62,000 nucleotides of DNA from Branchiostoma floridae (lineage: Eukaryota; Chordata; Leptocardii; Amphioxiformes; Branchiostomatidae), in assembly GCF_000003815.2 (NCBI RefSeq), contig NC_049982.1:33727978-33789977 (forward strand), read 5' to 3'. Below the pieces are notes generated by a model. That model did not search any database. It saw nothing but the letters and a program-made list of their open reading frames with translations, and had not been told where the DNA came from. Position numbers and translations under genes: made by a program. Position 1 is the stretch's first letter, and the number at the start of each line of letters is the position of its first letter. Below, piece after piece: positions 31,280 through 40,929 of the stretch.

Positions 31280-31690
31280 AACATTGGAGTGTCTTGACAA
31301 AAATGCCCTGCATTTCCACAGAACTTTGGGACAAAAATGCCTGCTATCCCCAGAAACAAGCTGCTAGGGGACTCAAACATATGTCACGTCTTCCTAAAAA
31401 CAACACCTTTCTAACACTTAAAATCAATATCATACATGTTCTTCACCATTCCTTTCCCCAATCCCTACCCAACTAAGCTCAAAAGATATGGCACGAACTC
31501 TGTCTATAGAGGTTACACATCTAAGTAGAAGAAATTACATGACACAGAGTAAATCAAAAACCTGGAGAAATGCTACGTTTCAAATAGCATATACTATCTT
31601 TTGTCACTGATATTCTGTCGTAAACAAGTCAAACTAATGTCCATACATAAAAGAGTCTGAACTAGAGTTCGGGGACCTCATACCTCCATG
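31280..31690 (-). repeat. Composite repeat family, degenerate copy
   Basis: It holds 'gagtgtcttgacaaaaatgcc' and GCTGCTAGGGGACTC (31360-31374), a decayed CTCF-like block. It ends near CATACCTCCATGAAAT at 31680. Confidence 0.55.
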
Positions 31691-32309
31691 AAATATGTAT
31701 TGCTTTTTTGTGGATGGTATGTATGTTTATAGTCGGTTATATTTGAGAGTAATGGTTATAAATGTTATGGGAAAGTAGTGGTGTATTTATTTAATGACAC
31801 AGAGGATGTCCATCTGATTAGTAATTATTAAAATGTGACACTTAATTGTGTAATGTGCGTTAAAGAGGTCGACGGCATATGGTAGCGTGGTGTTTAAACT
31901 GTCTAAGGTTGTAAGTATTATTGAGGTTCGACTATGTGCCTCAGAGCGGTGTGGTGGGAGGAAGTTGGGAAACTCAGAAAGAAGAAGGGATGTGGCCAAC
32001 TTTAGTCAGATGGTGATTTGATTTTCCACCAATATGTCATAATATCAGCTGTTCACACGGTACAAAAACGAGATGCACACTTTCCTCTGATAGCCCTACA
32101 CCAACTGTAAGATGAATACTTGGCGCCAACCCCGTCTGCTAAAAACAAGTACCATTGGCTACGAAAGAGACAACTAACAACTGTCCCTTATCGTAACGAA
32201 ATCAGAACATCTGTATCGCCCATAAAACTTCTGACACCCAACCCATCTAAGATGAGAGGACCTAATGGCATTTTAATCACCACGTCACTCAAATCAGCAG
32301 TACAGTATG

Positions 32310-33075
32310 TGAGACATCGATTATAACGACAGATACGGGGCCCAAAATCTAATCACTTCCAGCTATCATCACACCCCACCAACACATCAAGTATGCAACC
32401 AATCCATCCAGCCGTTCTTGAGTCGAGGCTATCGTTTCCCCCCAACAGTTGTTGTCAACTGATAAAAAAAACATATGTTCATGGCTATCACTGGCAAAAC
32501 AAATCACCTCACCATCTGCTTGGAGATAAGGTGATTAACAAAGAGGGAAACCACGATGCCTGTTCCAATATTTCGCCGATATAGGGGTGATTTCTTATAC
32601 ATTGATTATATCGACAGATACGGGGCCAAAATCTAATCACTTCCAGCTAACGTTATCATCACACCCCACCAACACATCAAGTATGAAACAAATCCATCCA
32701 GCTGTTCTTGAGTCGAGGCTATCGTTTCCCCCAAACAGTTGTTGTCAACTGATCAAAAAATAACAACATATGTTCATGGCATCACTGGCGAAACAAATCA
32801 CCTCACCATCTGCTTGGAGATAAAGTGATTAACAAAGAGGGAAACCATGGTGCCTGTTCCAATATATTGCCGATATAGGGGTGATTACTAATCTTTTTAC
32901 ATCGATTATAACGACAGATACGGCGCCCCAAATCTCATCGATTCGAGCTTTCATCACACCCCACCAACACAACAAGTATGAAACCAATCCATCCAGCCGT
33001 TCTTGAGTAATCATCTACACAGACAGAGACACATAACAAAAAATATAACCTCCATTCCATGACATTTCATGGAGG
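32310..33075 (-). repeat. Tandem repeat, three units of 285-300 bp
   Basis: GACAGATACGG marks unit starts at 32328, 32613 and 32913. Each unit also holds 'cacaccccaccaacacatcaagtatg' and 'catctgcttggagata'. The array ends in ATTTCATGGAGG at 33065, the boundary word of the composite family. Confidence 0.85.
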
Positions 33076-33179
33076 TAATTGGTTTCATGTATATCTTAAC
33101 TGTCTGCAACTTCTAGGAGCAAAAGACTACTAGGGATCTACCTGACTTAAGCAGGGCTTAAGAAAAGGCATTATGTAAC

Positions 33180-33360
33180 TTTACTCTTTAGGACAACACA
33201 GACGTGCAGAAAGTAGATTTCCCTAACATTGCTTGGCACAGTACAATAAGTATTGCCCCTACAGCATCAAATTACAATAACCAATGAGAAAATCAATATA
33301 CTATACAAAACTGTTTAAGAATGCAATCTTCCACATTGAATAAGATAAACAAATGCAACT
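33180..33360 (+). repeat. Dispersed repeat shared with 28585-28770
   Basis: About 85-90% identical by eye over 170 bp to 28585-28770, same orientation. Confidence 0.7.
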
Positions 33361-33494
33361 CAAATGTAAACTACACTGTACCGCAATTTACTGTACTAGA
33401 CAGAGTCTATAGACACCATCAGTAGTATCAAACTATCCTTTCCTCTCTTATCGTTTCAATACCTTACATGTCAATCTTACCTGTCAGTTAGGTC

Positions 33495-33705
33495 ATATAC
33501 AGTTGCTTGCAGACGGACAAGACCTTCCAGTTAATCCAGTGTTTTCAAATATCTCCTGCCCCAAAACAAACTTGCTTGACTCTGTGCTGGCTAAGATACA
33601 GCTGCCACCTGACCTTAGGGCACCCCCCTTCACCTCAACATCGGATCAAGTGATTGACAGCATCAACTGTGCTGTGGTGGAATCAACCAAACCAGGCTGG
33701 GGGGT
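33495..33705 (+). CDS. Unrecognised exon-like open frame
   Basis: A 70-codon stretch reads DGQDLPVNPVFSNISCPKTN, LLDSVLAKIQLPPDLRAPPF, TSTSDQVIDSINCAVVESTK. It is preceded by a splice-acceptor-like ATATACAG and TTGCTTGCAG, has balanced composition, and stops being protein-like exactly where the composite repeat begins at about 33705. I do not recognise the family. It could be a host exon truncated by the repeat or a scrap of a transposon gene. Confidence 0.3.
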
Positions 33706-33756
33706 TGCAATGCTTCAGAAGTTTTTGAGAAGAATGCCCCGGCTATCCCTAAACTA

Positions 33757-33771
33757 GCCGCTAGGGGGCCC
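33757..33771 (+). promoter_or_regulatory. CTCF-like motif 1 of 4
   Basis: GCCGCTAGGGGGCCC; it differs from the CTCF core CCACTAGGGGGC at one position within the core. Confidence 0.45.
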
Positions 33772-33888
33772 AAACTTATGTCACCAACTCCTGAGCACAA
33801 GAGCTATCTAACACCAAAAATTCGTGACCATACCATGTTCAGAAGATGAGAAAACACACCCGGAAGTTGGGCTGCAGTACCAAGGGAT

Positions 33889-33903
33889 GCCGCTAGGGGG
33901 CCC
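33889..33903 (+). promoter_or_regulatory. CTCF-like motif 2 of 4
   Basis: Identical block to 33757, same strand, 132 bp on. Confidence 0.45.
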
Positions 33904-34039
33904 ATCATCGAACTCGACCTCCGTTTTCCAGACCCCTACCCACCCGCCAAATATCATCAGCGTCCGTCGAAGTCTTCTCGAGTTATGCTGTTTACGGACA
34001 AAAGTTTGCAAGTAAACCGGCGCCTGCACTTCCAGGAAA

Positions 34040-34054
34040 GCCGCTAGGGGGCCC
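34040..34054 (+). promoter_or_regulatory. CTCF-like motif 3 of 4
   Basis: Identical block, same strand, 151 bp after the second. Confidence 0.45.
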
Positions 34055-34171
34055 AAACTCGCAGCAGTCACTCTCTGCTTTAAGGGGTCCCTACCGCTCA
34101 AAAATCACGACCGCAGCATGTCCAGAACGCGAGATATCAAGCATGGAGGGTCCGTTGCAGTACCTTAGCAA

Positions 34172-34186
34172 GCCGCTAGGGGGCCG
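34172..34186 (+). promoter_or_regulatory. CTCF-like motif 4 of 4
   Basis: GCCGCTAGGGGGCCG, same strand, 132 bp after the third. Confidence 0.43.
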
Positions 34187-34387
34187 ATTATCGAACTCCC
34201 CCTTCTTTCCCCAGACCCCTACCCACCCACCAAATATCAGCCGCATCCGTCGCAGTCTTCTTGAGTTATGCTGCTCACAAACGGGGGGAGAACACACAAC
34301 CGGACCGAAAATATTACCTTAGCCATTCTGGCAAAGGTAATAAAGCCGGCATCACATAGAAGGTTTCAGCTTACGTCAAGTCTGTGG

Positions 34388-34602
34388 GCTCTTAGGGCGC
34401 GGTCACATATAGACGTCGTGAGATCGCCGCACGATTTTGATGCAATAGGATTTTCAAGCAGGGAGTGACAGAACCAACCACCGATCTAAGACAGGTTTTT
34501 GTGTAGCAAGACAGCTAACTCTTAGGGACACATGTATGGCTCCCCCCCCCCCCCCCATTTCCTAAGATGATCGCAATACGTATGTGACCGCGCCCAAAGA
34601 GG
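34388..34602. mobile_element. MITE with GGGCGCGGTCACATA inverted ends
   Basis: The 15-base end GGGCGCGGTCACATA at 34395 is matched exactly in reverse ending at 34595, and the match extends outward (CTCTT) with one change. A poly-C run lies inside at about 34542. The target duplication is not clear, so the superfamily is open. Confidence 0.65.
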
Positions 34603-34892
34603 GCAATAAATGTTGTAATCTGTTCAAAATACGTTTTCTCTGTTTATGGTAAATGAGCTGATGTTACAGCTTTTAATCTCCCTTTAGTTGCTGATAAAAC
34701 AACCTAAAGAACTTGCAACGCTGTTAATGCTGTAATTACGTAACGGTCAGAAATGCAGAGGGGAATGTGATGAAAGTTGAACCGGATGTCATCAACACGG
34801 GAATACTCCAGCACCAGTGGGAGAAGAATCTGCGTTAACATCACCAACGACGGCAGAAACAACGACAGCAGAACCAGAAAACGATCCGGATC

Positions 34893-34918
34893 AAGCGGCT
34901 TCGATGTTGAAGCCGCTT
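34893..34918. repeat. Perfect 10-bp hairpin followed by a T run
   Basis: AAGCGGCTTC and GAAGCCGCTT flank the loop GATGTT, followed by CATTTTTTTG. In bacteria this would be a terminator; here it lies in animal DNA, inside an unrecognised 61-codon open frame. Confidence 0.6.
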
Positions 34919-34999
34919 CATTTTTTTGAGTGTGAACGGGGTCTATGTGACACGTTCGGAACGGACATTGAATCTTCCCGAAAGACTAAACTTTATAAT

Positions 35000-36200
35000 T
35001 AACTGACTCTAAAGTCAAAATGAATGGACTCTGAATTACGGATTTTGAAATTTGGAAACGACCCAGGAATGAAAACGTACGTTAAGAACAGTTCAAAGAG
35101 TAGTTGAAAGTTTAAAACAGGTTTGCATGATGTTAGAATAGATTGCATGATGTTTTATAGTGATAATTTTGGTTGCCAGACGTTTAAGGAAGGCAGAGAT
35201 ATAATAACCAATTTCATGCTATCACGTACCTTTTCAATAAGGCCATATACCCAATCAGGGAGGTCACAGAGGCTACTTAAGAGGAAAAAGAAACAGCCGT
35301 CCATCTTTTTTGGGATGGCTGTATAACTGCACATTTTTGTGTCAGGTGCACGACTGTTCTTTCAACATTAATGATACCTACCTCTCTACCTAGTCCCTTG
35401 ACCTCCAGGTCGTTGGGGGACAAGGTAGCTATCAAGATGAAGAGTAATGATACTCATTTGCATATTAATGCACTCAGTATATTTTTTCGGTACTTCAAGT
35501 TTTTGTTGCCCGATTCTGTCGAATCTTATCATCCCTCAAGGTAAAACAGTAAAACATGGCTAAGCACATTCCACGTCATCGTTAACACGTCAAAACCGCA
35601 TACAAAACCATTTCACCTTAAACAGACTAATCATTCACTGTTGCGCGACTGCTGTCGTCCCTTTTTTGTCCGATTAGGCTAAAACTTATAGTATTCTAAG
35701 ACTTATACTATTGTGTGCAAGTGTAAAAAGCATCTGTTTGGTTTTTGCCGACCTCACATATTCTTGGTTTTGGGCAATGATGAATTCACTGCAGTTCTAA
35801 GCTATGATTTGATCCTGACAAGAAGAAGAAGGTAAAAGAAGAACACGCAAGAAAAAACACAAGAGAAATTACTTGGTTTTCTTGGACGTGGTGTTAGCAA
35901 ATGTTTTTCATCGCGCAAAATGTCTAAGTACCAAAGGGGTCTTATCGAGTCGAGTGCAGCAGCAGCAACAACGACGACAACACGGAGGAGATGCATGACG
36001 TAATACGTCAGGCGTTGTTTTCGTAGAGTAGGTCGCTTCGGGTCCGCTTTCCCAGCCTTGTTTGGCTATTCGGAGGGGGATAAAACACACGAGAATGGAC
36101 TTGTTTTCTTGGACGTTTAACCAGATGTCTTCATCACGCAAAATACTAAGTGCCTATGGGGTCTTACCAGGCTATACAGCCGAGGGTGTTAAAGGAACCC
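35000..36200. repeat. No gene; one 70-bp duplicated phrase
   Basis: TTTTCTTGGACGT followed by 'catcgcgcaaaat...ggggtctta' occurs at 35876-35948 and again, diverged, at 36104-36171. Nothing else is recognised in this stretch. Confidence 0.45.
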
Positions 36201-36751
36201 CCGCGTGGAGGGCAATCCCTGTTTTCACTTAATCAAGCCACTTAGCCCATCTTCTATCTATTTTAGAACATGGCCACTACCCCGAAGATTTTTTCAAGAT
36301 GAATTAATCAGGATATTACATTATATTCAAAGTGTGTCAGAGTTTAATACCTCCAATCAAGGAGGTGGAAAAACTTTCAAAAAGGGACCTCTTTGCTCTC
36401 ATGGATAAGCAAATAAAGTGAAAGAGAATTTATTGATCAATGGAATCTGTTCATGGTGTTGTATGGCATCTGTGGCACCAGGAAGTGCTTATCATAGTGT
36501 GTGGTCGTCTCCATCTAGTCTGGTATGTTCCTACTCAAAGTTTTCTGCATGTGAAAGTCCAGTCTGCATCCAGCCACAGATGGGGAAGAATCTGAGAACG
36601 GGCTAAATTGGATTTTAACTTTGACTTGAACTTTCAATGACTGGACTGACCGACGAGCCTGGGGCTCCACTTTGCAGACCGGTATATGGAACATCTTGAG
36701 TCAAACGGATTGTCACAGCTTTCCATCGTTCAGCAAAACAGACTAAATCTA

Positions 36752-37866
36752 ACGGGGGCCGCCCTAAGATGCTCGCTTTTTTACGCGCTCGAACTCACGG
36801 CGCCCCATCACTAGTTGCCAAAGAGTGGTCAAGTTTTGATCAATTCATCTAGAGACCATACTTGAATAAGGAAGGCATCCATACTGTTCATGAACCCTTC
36901 ACCCTCCGCGTTATAACTGGCAAACACCGAGGACGTTATTGTGAATATAAATTCCGATTTTGAGCAGCGTTAGACAGTGCGCATTAACTTGCCCCGCTTT
37001 TGGAATTTGCTCTCATCAAGGAGGTTGAATTTTTAACCTCCTTGCTCTCATCGGAAGCTGGTGACCAATTTAGATAAATATAAATAAAAATTCTAATTTT
37101 ATCATATATTAGCTTTCTTTTGACTGTAGAATTTTGATTGTGTGTGCTTCTTGTCTCCCGCGAGGAGAGCTAAATCTTTCACAATCCAGGTCGTGTTTTC
37201 ATGGGAAATGGGCGAAATGCACTGAATGCGGCGGCCCGACTTACAAAATCATTACGAAAAATGACAACGCCAAAATCAGAAAAAAACTGTGTATGTATTG
37301 GGAAACATATTCGACATCACTCTGTGAGGTTTTATGTTTATAGACGGTACGAATCATTTGTTAGAGTAACAAATCTTTTGGGCGTTCGCTCGTCTGCCAC
37401 CTGCGGGGCCACACTCCCTGGGGAAAACAACGGCGGTGATGCATATGCTGTTTTTTTCTACTCTCCAAGCAGAGTTTTTTTCTATGGCCGGTCTTCTACT
37501 CAACAAACATTTGAAGACCAATATTTGTAGTGTTTTGTGACGCTTTATTTCTTATGTGTATGACAGTTGTGTGGCTGTTTTGTACTGGTTGTATATTTAG
37601 GGACACGAGCCACCAATACCTAGTAACAGGTGACCACAGTGATTCGGCGCTACCAACATTATTGTGAAAATTCTGTCTTAAAAAAAAGGAAGTAAATAAG
37701 TGTAAATATTCTTTAATAGAAAGAAAAAGCTGTTTGTTTGGACTTGGTTTATTTACCTTTCTAATGATCATAGTCAGTGGCAACAAACACGGTGTACTTA
37801 TGCATAATAAGATCAGCAAAAAATCCGGGCATCTTAGGGCAGGGCGCATCTTAGGGCGGCCCCCGT
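36752..37866. mobile_element. TIR element flanked by TA, 1.1 kb
   Basis: ACGGGGGCCGCCCTAAGATG at the left end is matched exactly in reverse at the right end, with TA outside on both sides (36750-36751, 37867-37868). Just inside the right end GCATCTTAGGGC is repeated in tandem. A perfect 10-bp hairpin CAAGGAGGTT/AACCTCCTTG lies at 37017-37044. No transposase is visible; likely non-autonomous. Confidence 0.7.
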
Positions 37867-38272
37867 TACATGGATTTTTACTGGGATTTCTGATCATGAA
37901 CAGTGAGTTGCTCTTTTTTTGGTTTGTTGTTTCGGTTTGATATTATCTCTACTGTTTCTAGTAGAGAGCCAGGCTGTTTTGTTTCATAATTTTCTGAAGA
38001 GGTGCCACTGTCTTCTATATACAAAATGTAGCTCAGAATCAAACTGTTTTTTTTTTAGTTTGATGCTATTTTATGGAGTGCTGACGCTGTTTTTCAGTCG
38101 AAAGAATCAACTGTTTTGTTTTGTTCGCCGGCACGGCCCCTGACCCTGTTACTGTCTGTAAAATATTGCATGTTATGTTATTTTCTGAAGAGAACAGTTA
38201 TTTGCATTCTTATTAAATTCTTAATTGTCATGCGATGTCATTGGTCAGAAGGTCAGGTGATCTCTCATCGCA

Positions 38273-38282
38273 CCATATAAGG
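38273..38282 (+). promoter_or_regulatory. CArG box / TATA-like site, copy 1
   Basis: CCATATAAGG fits the serum response factor CArG consensus CC(A/T)6GG. Confidence 0.4.
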
Positions 38283-38626
38283 ATGACCGTGGAGTGATCT
38301 ATGTAGAGAGCCAGGCTGTTTTGTTTCATTATTTTCTGAAGAGGTGCCACTGTCTTCTATATACAAAATGTAGCTCAGAATCAAACTGTTTTTTTTTTAG
38401 TTTGATGGTACCACCCATGCTATTTTATGGAGTGCTGACGCTGTTTTTCAGTCGAAAGAATCAACTCTTTTGTTTTGTTCGCCGGCACGGCCCCTGACCC
38501 TGTTACTGTCTGTAAAATATTGCATGTTATGTTATTTTCTGAAGAGAACAGTTATTTGCATTCTTGTTAAATTCTTAATTGTCATGCGATGTCATTGGTC
38601 AGAAGGTCAGGTGATCTCTCATCGCA

Positions 38627-38636
38627 CCATATAAGG
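38627..38636 (+). promoter_or_regulatory. CArG box / TATA-like site, copy 2
   Basis: The same decamer in the second repeat copy. It stands 350 bp before the acceptor at 38987, so it could drive an exon starting near 38660; unproven. Confidence 0.4.
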
Positions 38637-38987
38637 ATGACCGTGGAGTGATCTATGTGCAGACAATTTGGTTCTCCATCAGCCGCGGCCACGCTTTTTC
38701 TTCGCTCCCGACCACAGCAGCTTCCCCGAGGAAAATGTCTACAAGCTTCGATTTGAGGGCAACCACGTTTGCCTAGAAATGCTTTATCCGTGGTCCCTTT
38801 CTTCAGAAGGGAAAATGAAGGTTTGGTGAAATGGTGAAATTTGTTTTACGTGCTTTATATCGTTGAGGGAAAATTTCCGTGCCCATGTGTTATGCACTAA
38901 CATTCTTTGTTGCCTTTTCGTGTGCCTGTCTTCGCCAAACGTCGACGTCTGACTCCGTTTTGTTTCCATTTTTTTCTTCTCTTGCAG

Positions 38988-39179
38988 TTCCCCAAGATTT
39001 CAGCTTGACGAGATACTTTTTGGGGCATGTTGTCAAGACGAACGACTTTCCTTTGTTCTCAGCTAGCTACGTATACGATGGCCAGCCGCCAGGTGCAGAA
39101 TGTGTTTCCACTAATTAACTTGGAGCGTTTCTTTCCTAGGGAAGCTGCACTGGTCATCAAGATTTGTGGAAGATTTGAG
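38988..39179 (+). other. Possible exon after a strong splice acceptor
   Basis: A long pyrimidine tract ends TTCTTCTCTTGCAG at 38987. From an ATG with good context at 39078 the frame reads MASRQVQNVFPLINLERFFP and REAALVIKICGRFE, then meets GAG|GTGTGC, a weak donor. The phase does not fit the candidate exon at 39495 directly. No family recognised. Confidence 0.25.
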
Positions 39180-39494
39180 GTGTGCGATATGTTTTATGTG
39201 TGTCTCTTACTCTTTTATGTGCCAGAAGTTTAGAGAGTCAAATATGAAGCAGACTGCGGGGGTTGCCACGAGGCCCGGACACACGTTGACTTAATTAATT
39301 TCCCATCACCTGCATTCCTTGTTGGTTTGCCTTGATTTCCTTTTTGCCGGGTTAGGGAGTGTTTGGATAATTAGGTGTTAACGTAATTATTTGTTGAGAT
39401 TTTCGTTTTCTTTCTGACGTTTGTTCATCGGCTCGAGCAAGGAGAATTGGCGAGTGGCACACGCAGGTTTTCACATGTTTGTTATTTTTCACAG

Positions 39495-39656
39495 ATCTCC
39501 TGGCCGACGACAGAATTGACGCTATCACGAGGCCAGACTTCATATGCAGATTTTGCCGGCTCTGCTGTCAGGAATTAGCGACACCGTGCTGCACGGGCCA
39601 CCTTCTTCAGATTCCTGATTTTATCCCGGTGGTTGGTGAAAAACGTTTACGGTTAC
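39495..39656 (+). other. Possible cysteine-rich exon
   Basis: Between TTTTTCACAG and the good donor GTTAC|GTAAGC the frame reads DLLADDRIDAITRPDFICRF, CRLCCQELATPCCTGHLLQI, PDFIPVVGEK. Seven of 20 central residues are Cys or His, a zinc-binding look, but no named domain fits. It is a candidate exon only. Confidence 0.28.
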
Positions 39657-39848
39657 GTAAGCTTTGCTTTCGATTGAATTTGTTTCAGAGGATACGTTGA
39701 ATTATTAGATTGTGTATGGGGGTTAACGTTAGATGTTGTTTTATTTTTGCTGGGGAAACTGTTGTATTCCGCATTTCGAGTTCCTCTCTATTGGCATGGT
39801 TGGGTTTGCGTGTGTGCCAGTTGTGGTTTGAAAGTTGTTTGGGAGCTG

Positions 39849-39857
39849 TATAAAAGG
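39849..39857 (+). promoter_or_regulatory. TATA box candidate
   Basis: TATAAAAGG in a GC-richer context, about 240 bp upstream of the 45-bp repeat. A start site near 39880 would be expected; no transcript evidence is available. Confidence 0.35.
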
Positions 39858-40046
39858 CTGCCTGGGAGGCATGTTATCGGCACGTTGTGGCCCTTTGTAA
39901 CCAGGACAGCGCAGTGTGGTTGGTTTGGTTAGGAAGAGAGAATGTTACAACGTTGTTTTGCTATATTGCGCTTGTTAACTATGTATTTCTTTGTTTACCA
40001 GTCCCCGCAGTAGCCGGCACGAGCCAGTCCTTTCCTGGTTACCTGA

Positions 40047-40637
40047 TTGAGACAGGAGACGGCGGCGCCGGCCGGCTTCGGTTCATCAGGCGGCTCCAGT
40101 CCCGGTTCACGTGGCGGCGGCACCGAGTCAGCAGGCTGCTCCAGTCCTGGTTCACGCGGCGGCGGTACCGAGTCAGCAGGCTGCTCCAGTCCCGGTTCAC
40201 GTGGCGGCGGTACCGAGTCAGCAGGCTGCTCCAGTCCTGGTTCACGTGGCGGCGGTACCGAGTCAGCAGGCTGCTCCAGTCCTGGTTCACGTGGCGGCGG
40301 CACCGAGTCAGCAGGCTGCTCCAGTCCTGGTTCACGTGGCGGCGGTACCGAGTCAGCAGGCTGCTCCAGTCCCGGTTCACGTGGCGGCGGTACCGAGTCA
40401 GCAGGCTGCTCCAGTCCTGGTTCACGCGGCGGTGGCACCAAGTCGGCAGGCAGTCCTGGTTCACGCGGTGGCGACACCGAGTCAGCAGGCTGCTCTAGTC
40501 CCGGTTCGCGCAGTCAGCAAGCGATTCCAGCCCTCGGGCCCTTGAGCAGTGGTGGCACTAGCGGCTTTGGGTTTTTTGTTTCGTTACCGTGGATTTCTGA
40601 GTTTCTTTGCTATTGTCTGCATTGTTTTCTCCAGTAG
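40047..40637 (+). CDS. Ser/Gly-rich repeat open frame
   Basis: A 196-codon open frame is built on nine to ten 15-residue repeats GCSSPGSRGGGTESA (40095-40515), followed by a non-repeat tail ending ISEFLCYCLHCFLQ. It lacks a standard ATG, so if real it is an internal or terminal exon. Substitutions between units fall almost only at third positions of this frame (CCC/CCT, CGT/CGC, GGC/GGT, TCA/TCG), and the one length change is 6 bp, in frame. The opposite strand has an open frame (39995-40510, REPGLEQPADSVPPP repeats) whose third positions coincide, so strand cannot be decided. No family recognised; it may be a minisatellite. Confidence 0.35.
   Translation: MRQETAAPAGFGSSGGSSPGSRGGGTESAGCSSPGSRGGGTESAGCSSPGSRGGGTESAGCSSPGSRGGGTESAGCSSPGSRGGGTESAGCSSPGSRGGGTESAGCSSPGSRGGGTESAGCSSPGSRGGGTKSAGSPGSRGGDTESAGCSSPGSRSQQAIPALGPLSSGGTSGFGFFVSLPWISEFLCYCLHCFLQ
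40095..40515. repeat. 45-bp minisatellite
   Basis: Nine to ten units of GGCTGCTCCAGTCCTGGTTC followed by 'acgtggcggcggtaccgagtcagca'. One unit is 39 bp. Confidence 0.95.
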
Positions 40638-40662
40638 ATTTTCTATGGTTTGTTTTCTTTTT

Positions 40663-40925
40663 GGCGACGCCTGGGGGCTTCGCCAAATATTGTAGTGTGC
40701 GACCGTTTGACAAAAATTCCCAGAATTCCGCAGGCATGTCAGGAATTGTACACACATGCACAGTTGCATTATCCCTTTAGAGGGGAATAACTCGGAAATG
40801 GATTGACGGATCTTCATGATATTTGGAATATAGATGGCTTCAGAGATGCCTTACATAATTAAATGCTAATCATTCAGATAATGGGCTAATTTGCAAGAAT
40901 GTACAGAATTTTTACAAGCTCGCGC
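40663..40925 (+). repeat. GGCGACGCC-headed repeat, copy 2
   Basis: It starts TTTTTGGCGACGCCTGGGGG and continues with 'ggattgacggatcttcatgatatttggaatatagatggc' and an octamer-like 'gctaatttgcaa', colinear with 54876-55120. Confidence 0.65.
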
Positions 40926-40929
40926 ACTC

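Larger units (their letters stand above)
33705..34345 (-). repeat. Composite repeat with four CTCF-like blocks
   Basis: Reverse-oriented copy of the family at 21780. It holds four GCCGCTAGGGGGCC blocks at 33757, 33889, 34040 and 34172 (spacings 132, 151 and 132). It ends in CTTAGCCATTCTGGCAAAGG near 34338, the complement of the start at 21780. Confidence 0.75.
37961..38656 (+). repeat. 342-bp tandem duplication
   Basis: Copy 1 (37961-38302) and copy 2 (38303-38656) are nearly identical; copy 2 has a 12-bp insertion (GGTACCACCCAT-like) near 38405. Each copy ends with CCATATAAGG, so the duplication also doubles a CArG/TATA-type site. Confidence 0.9.

Noticed and set aside
39995-40510. Minus-strand Pro-rich repeat frame (REPGLEQPADSVPPP units)
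   Set aside because: Not excluded, but listed with the plus-strand frame because third positions coincide and the strand cannot be chosen from sequence alone.
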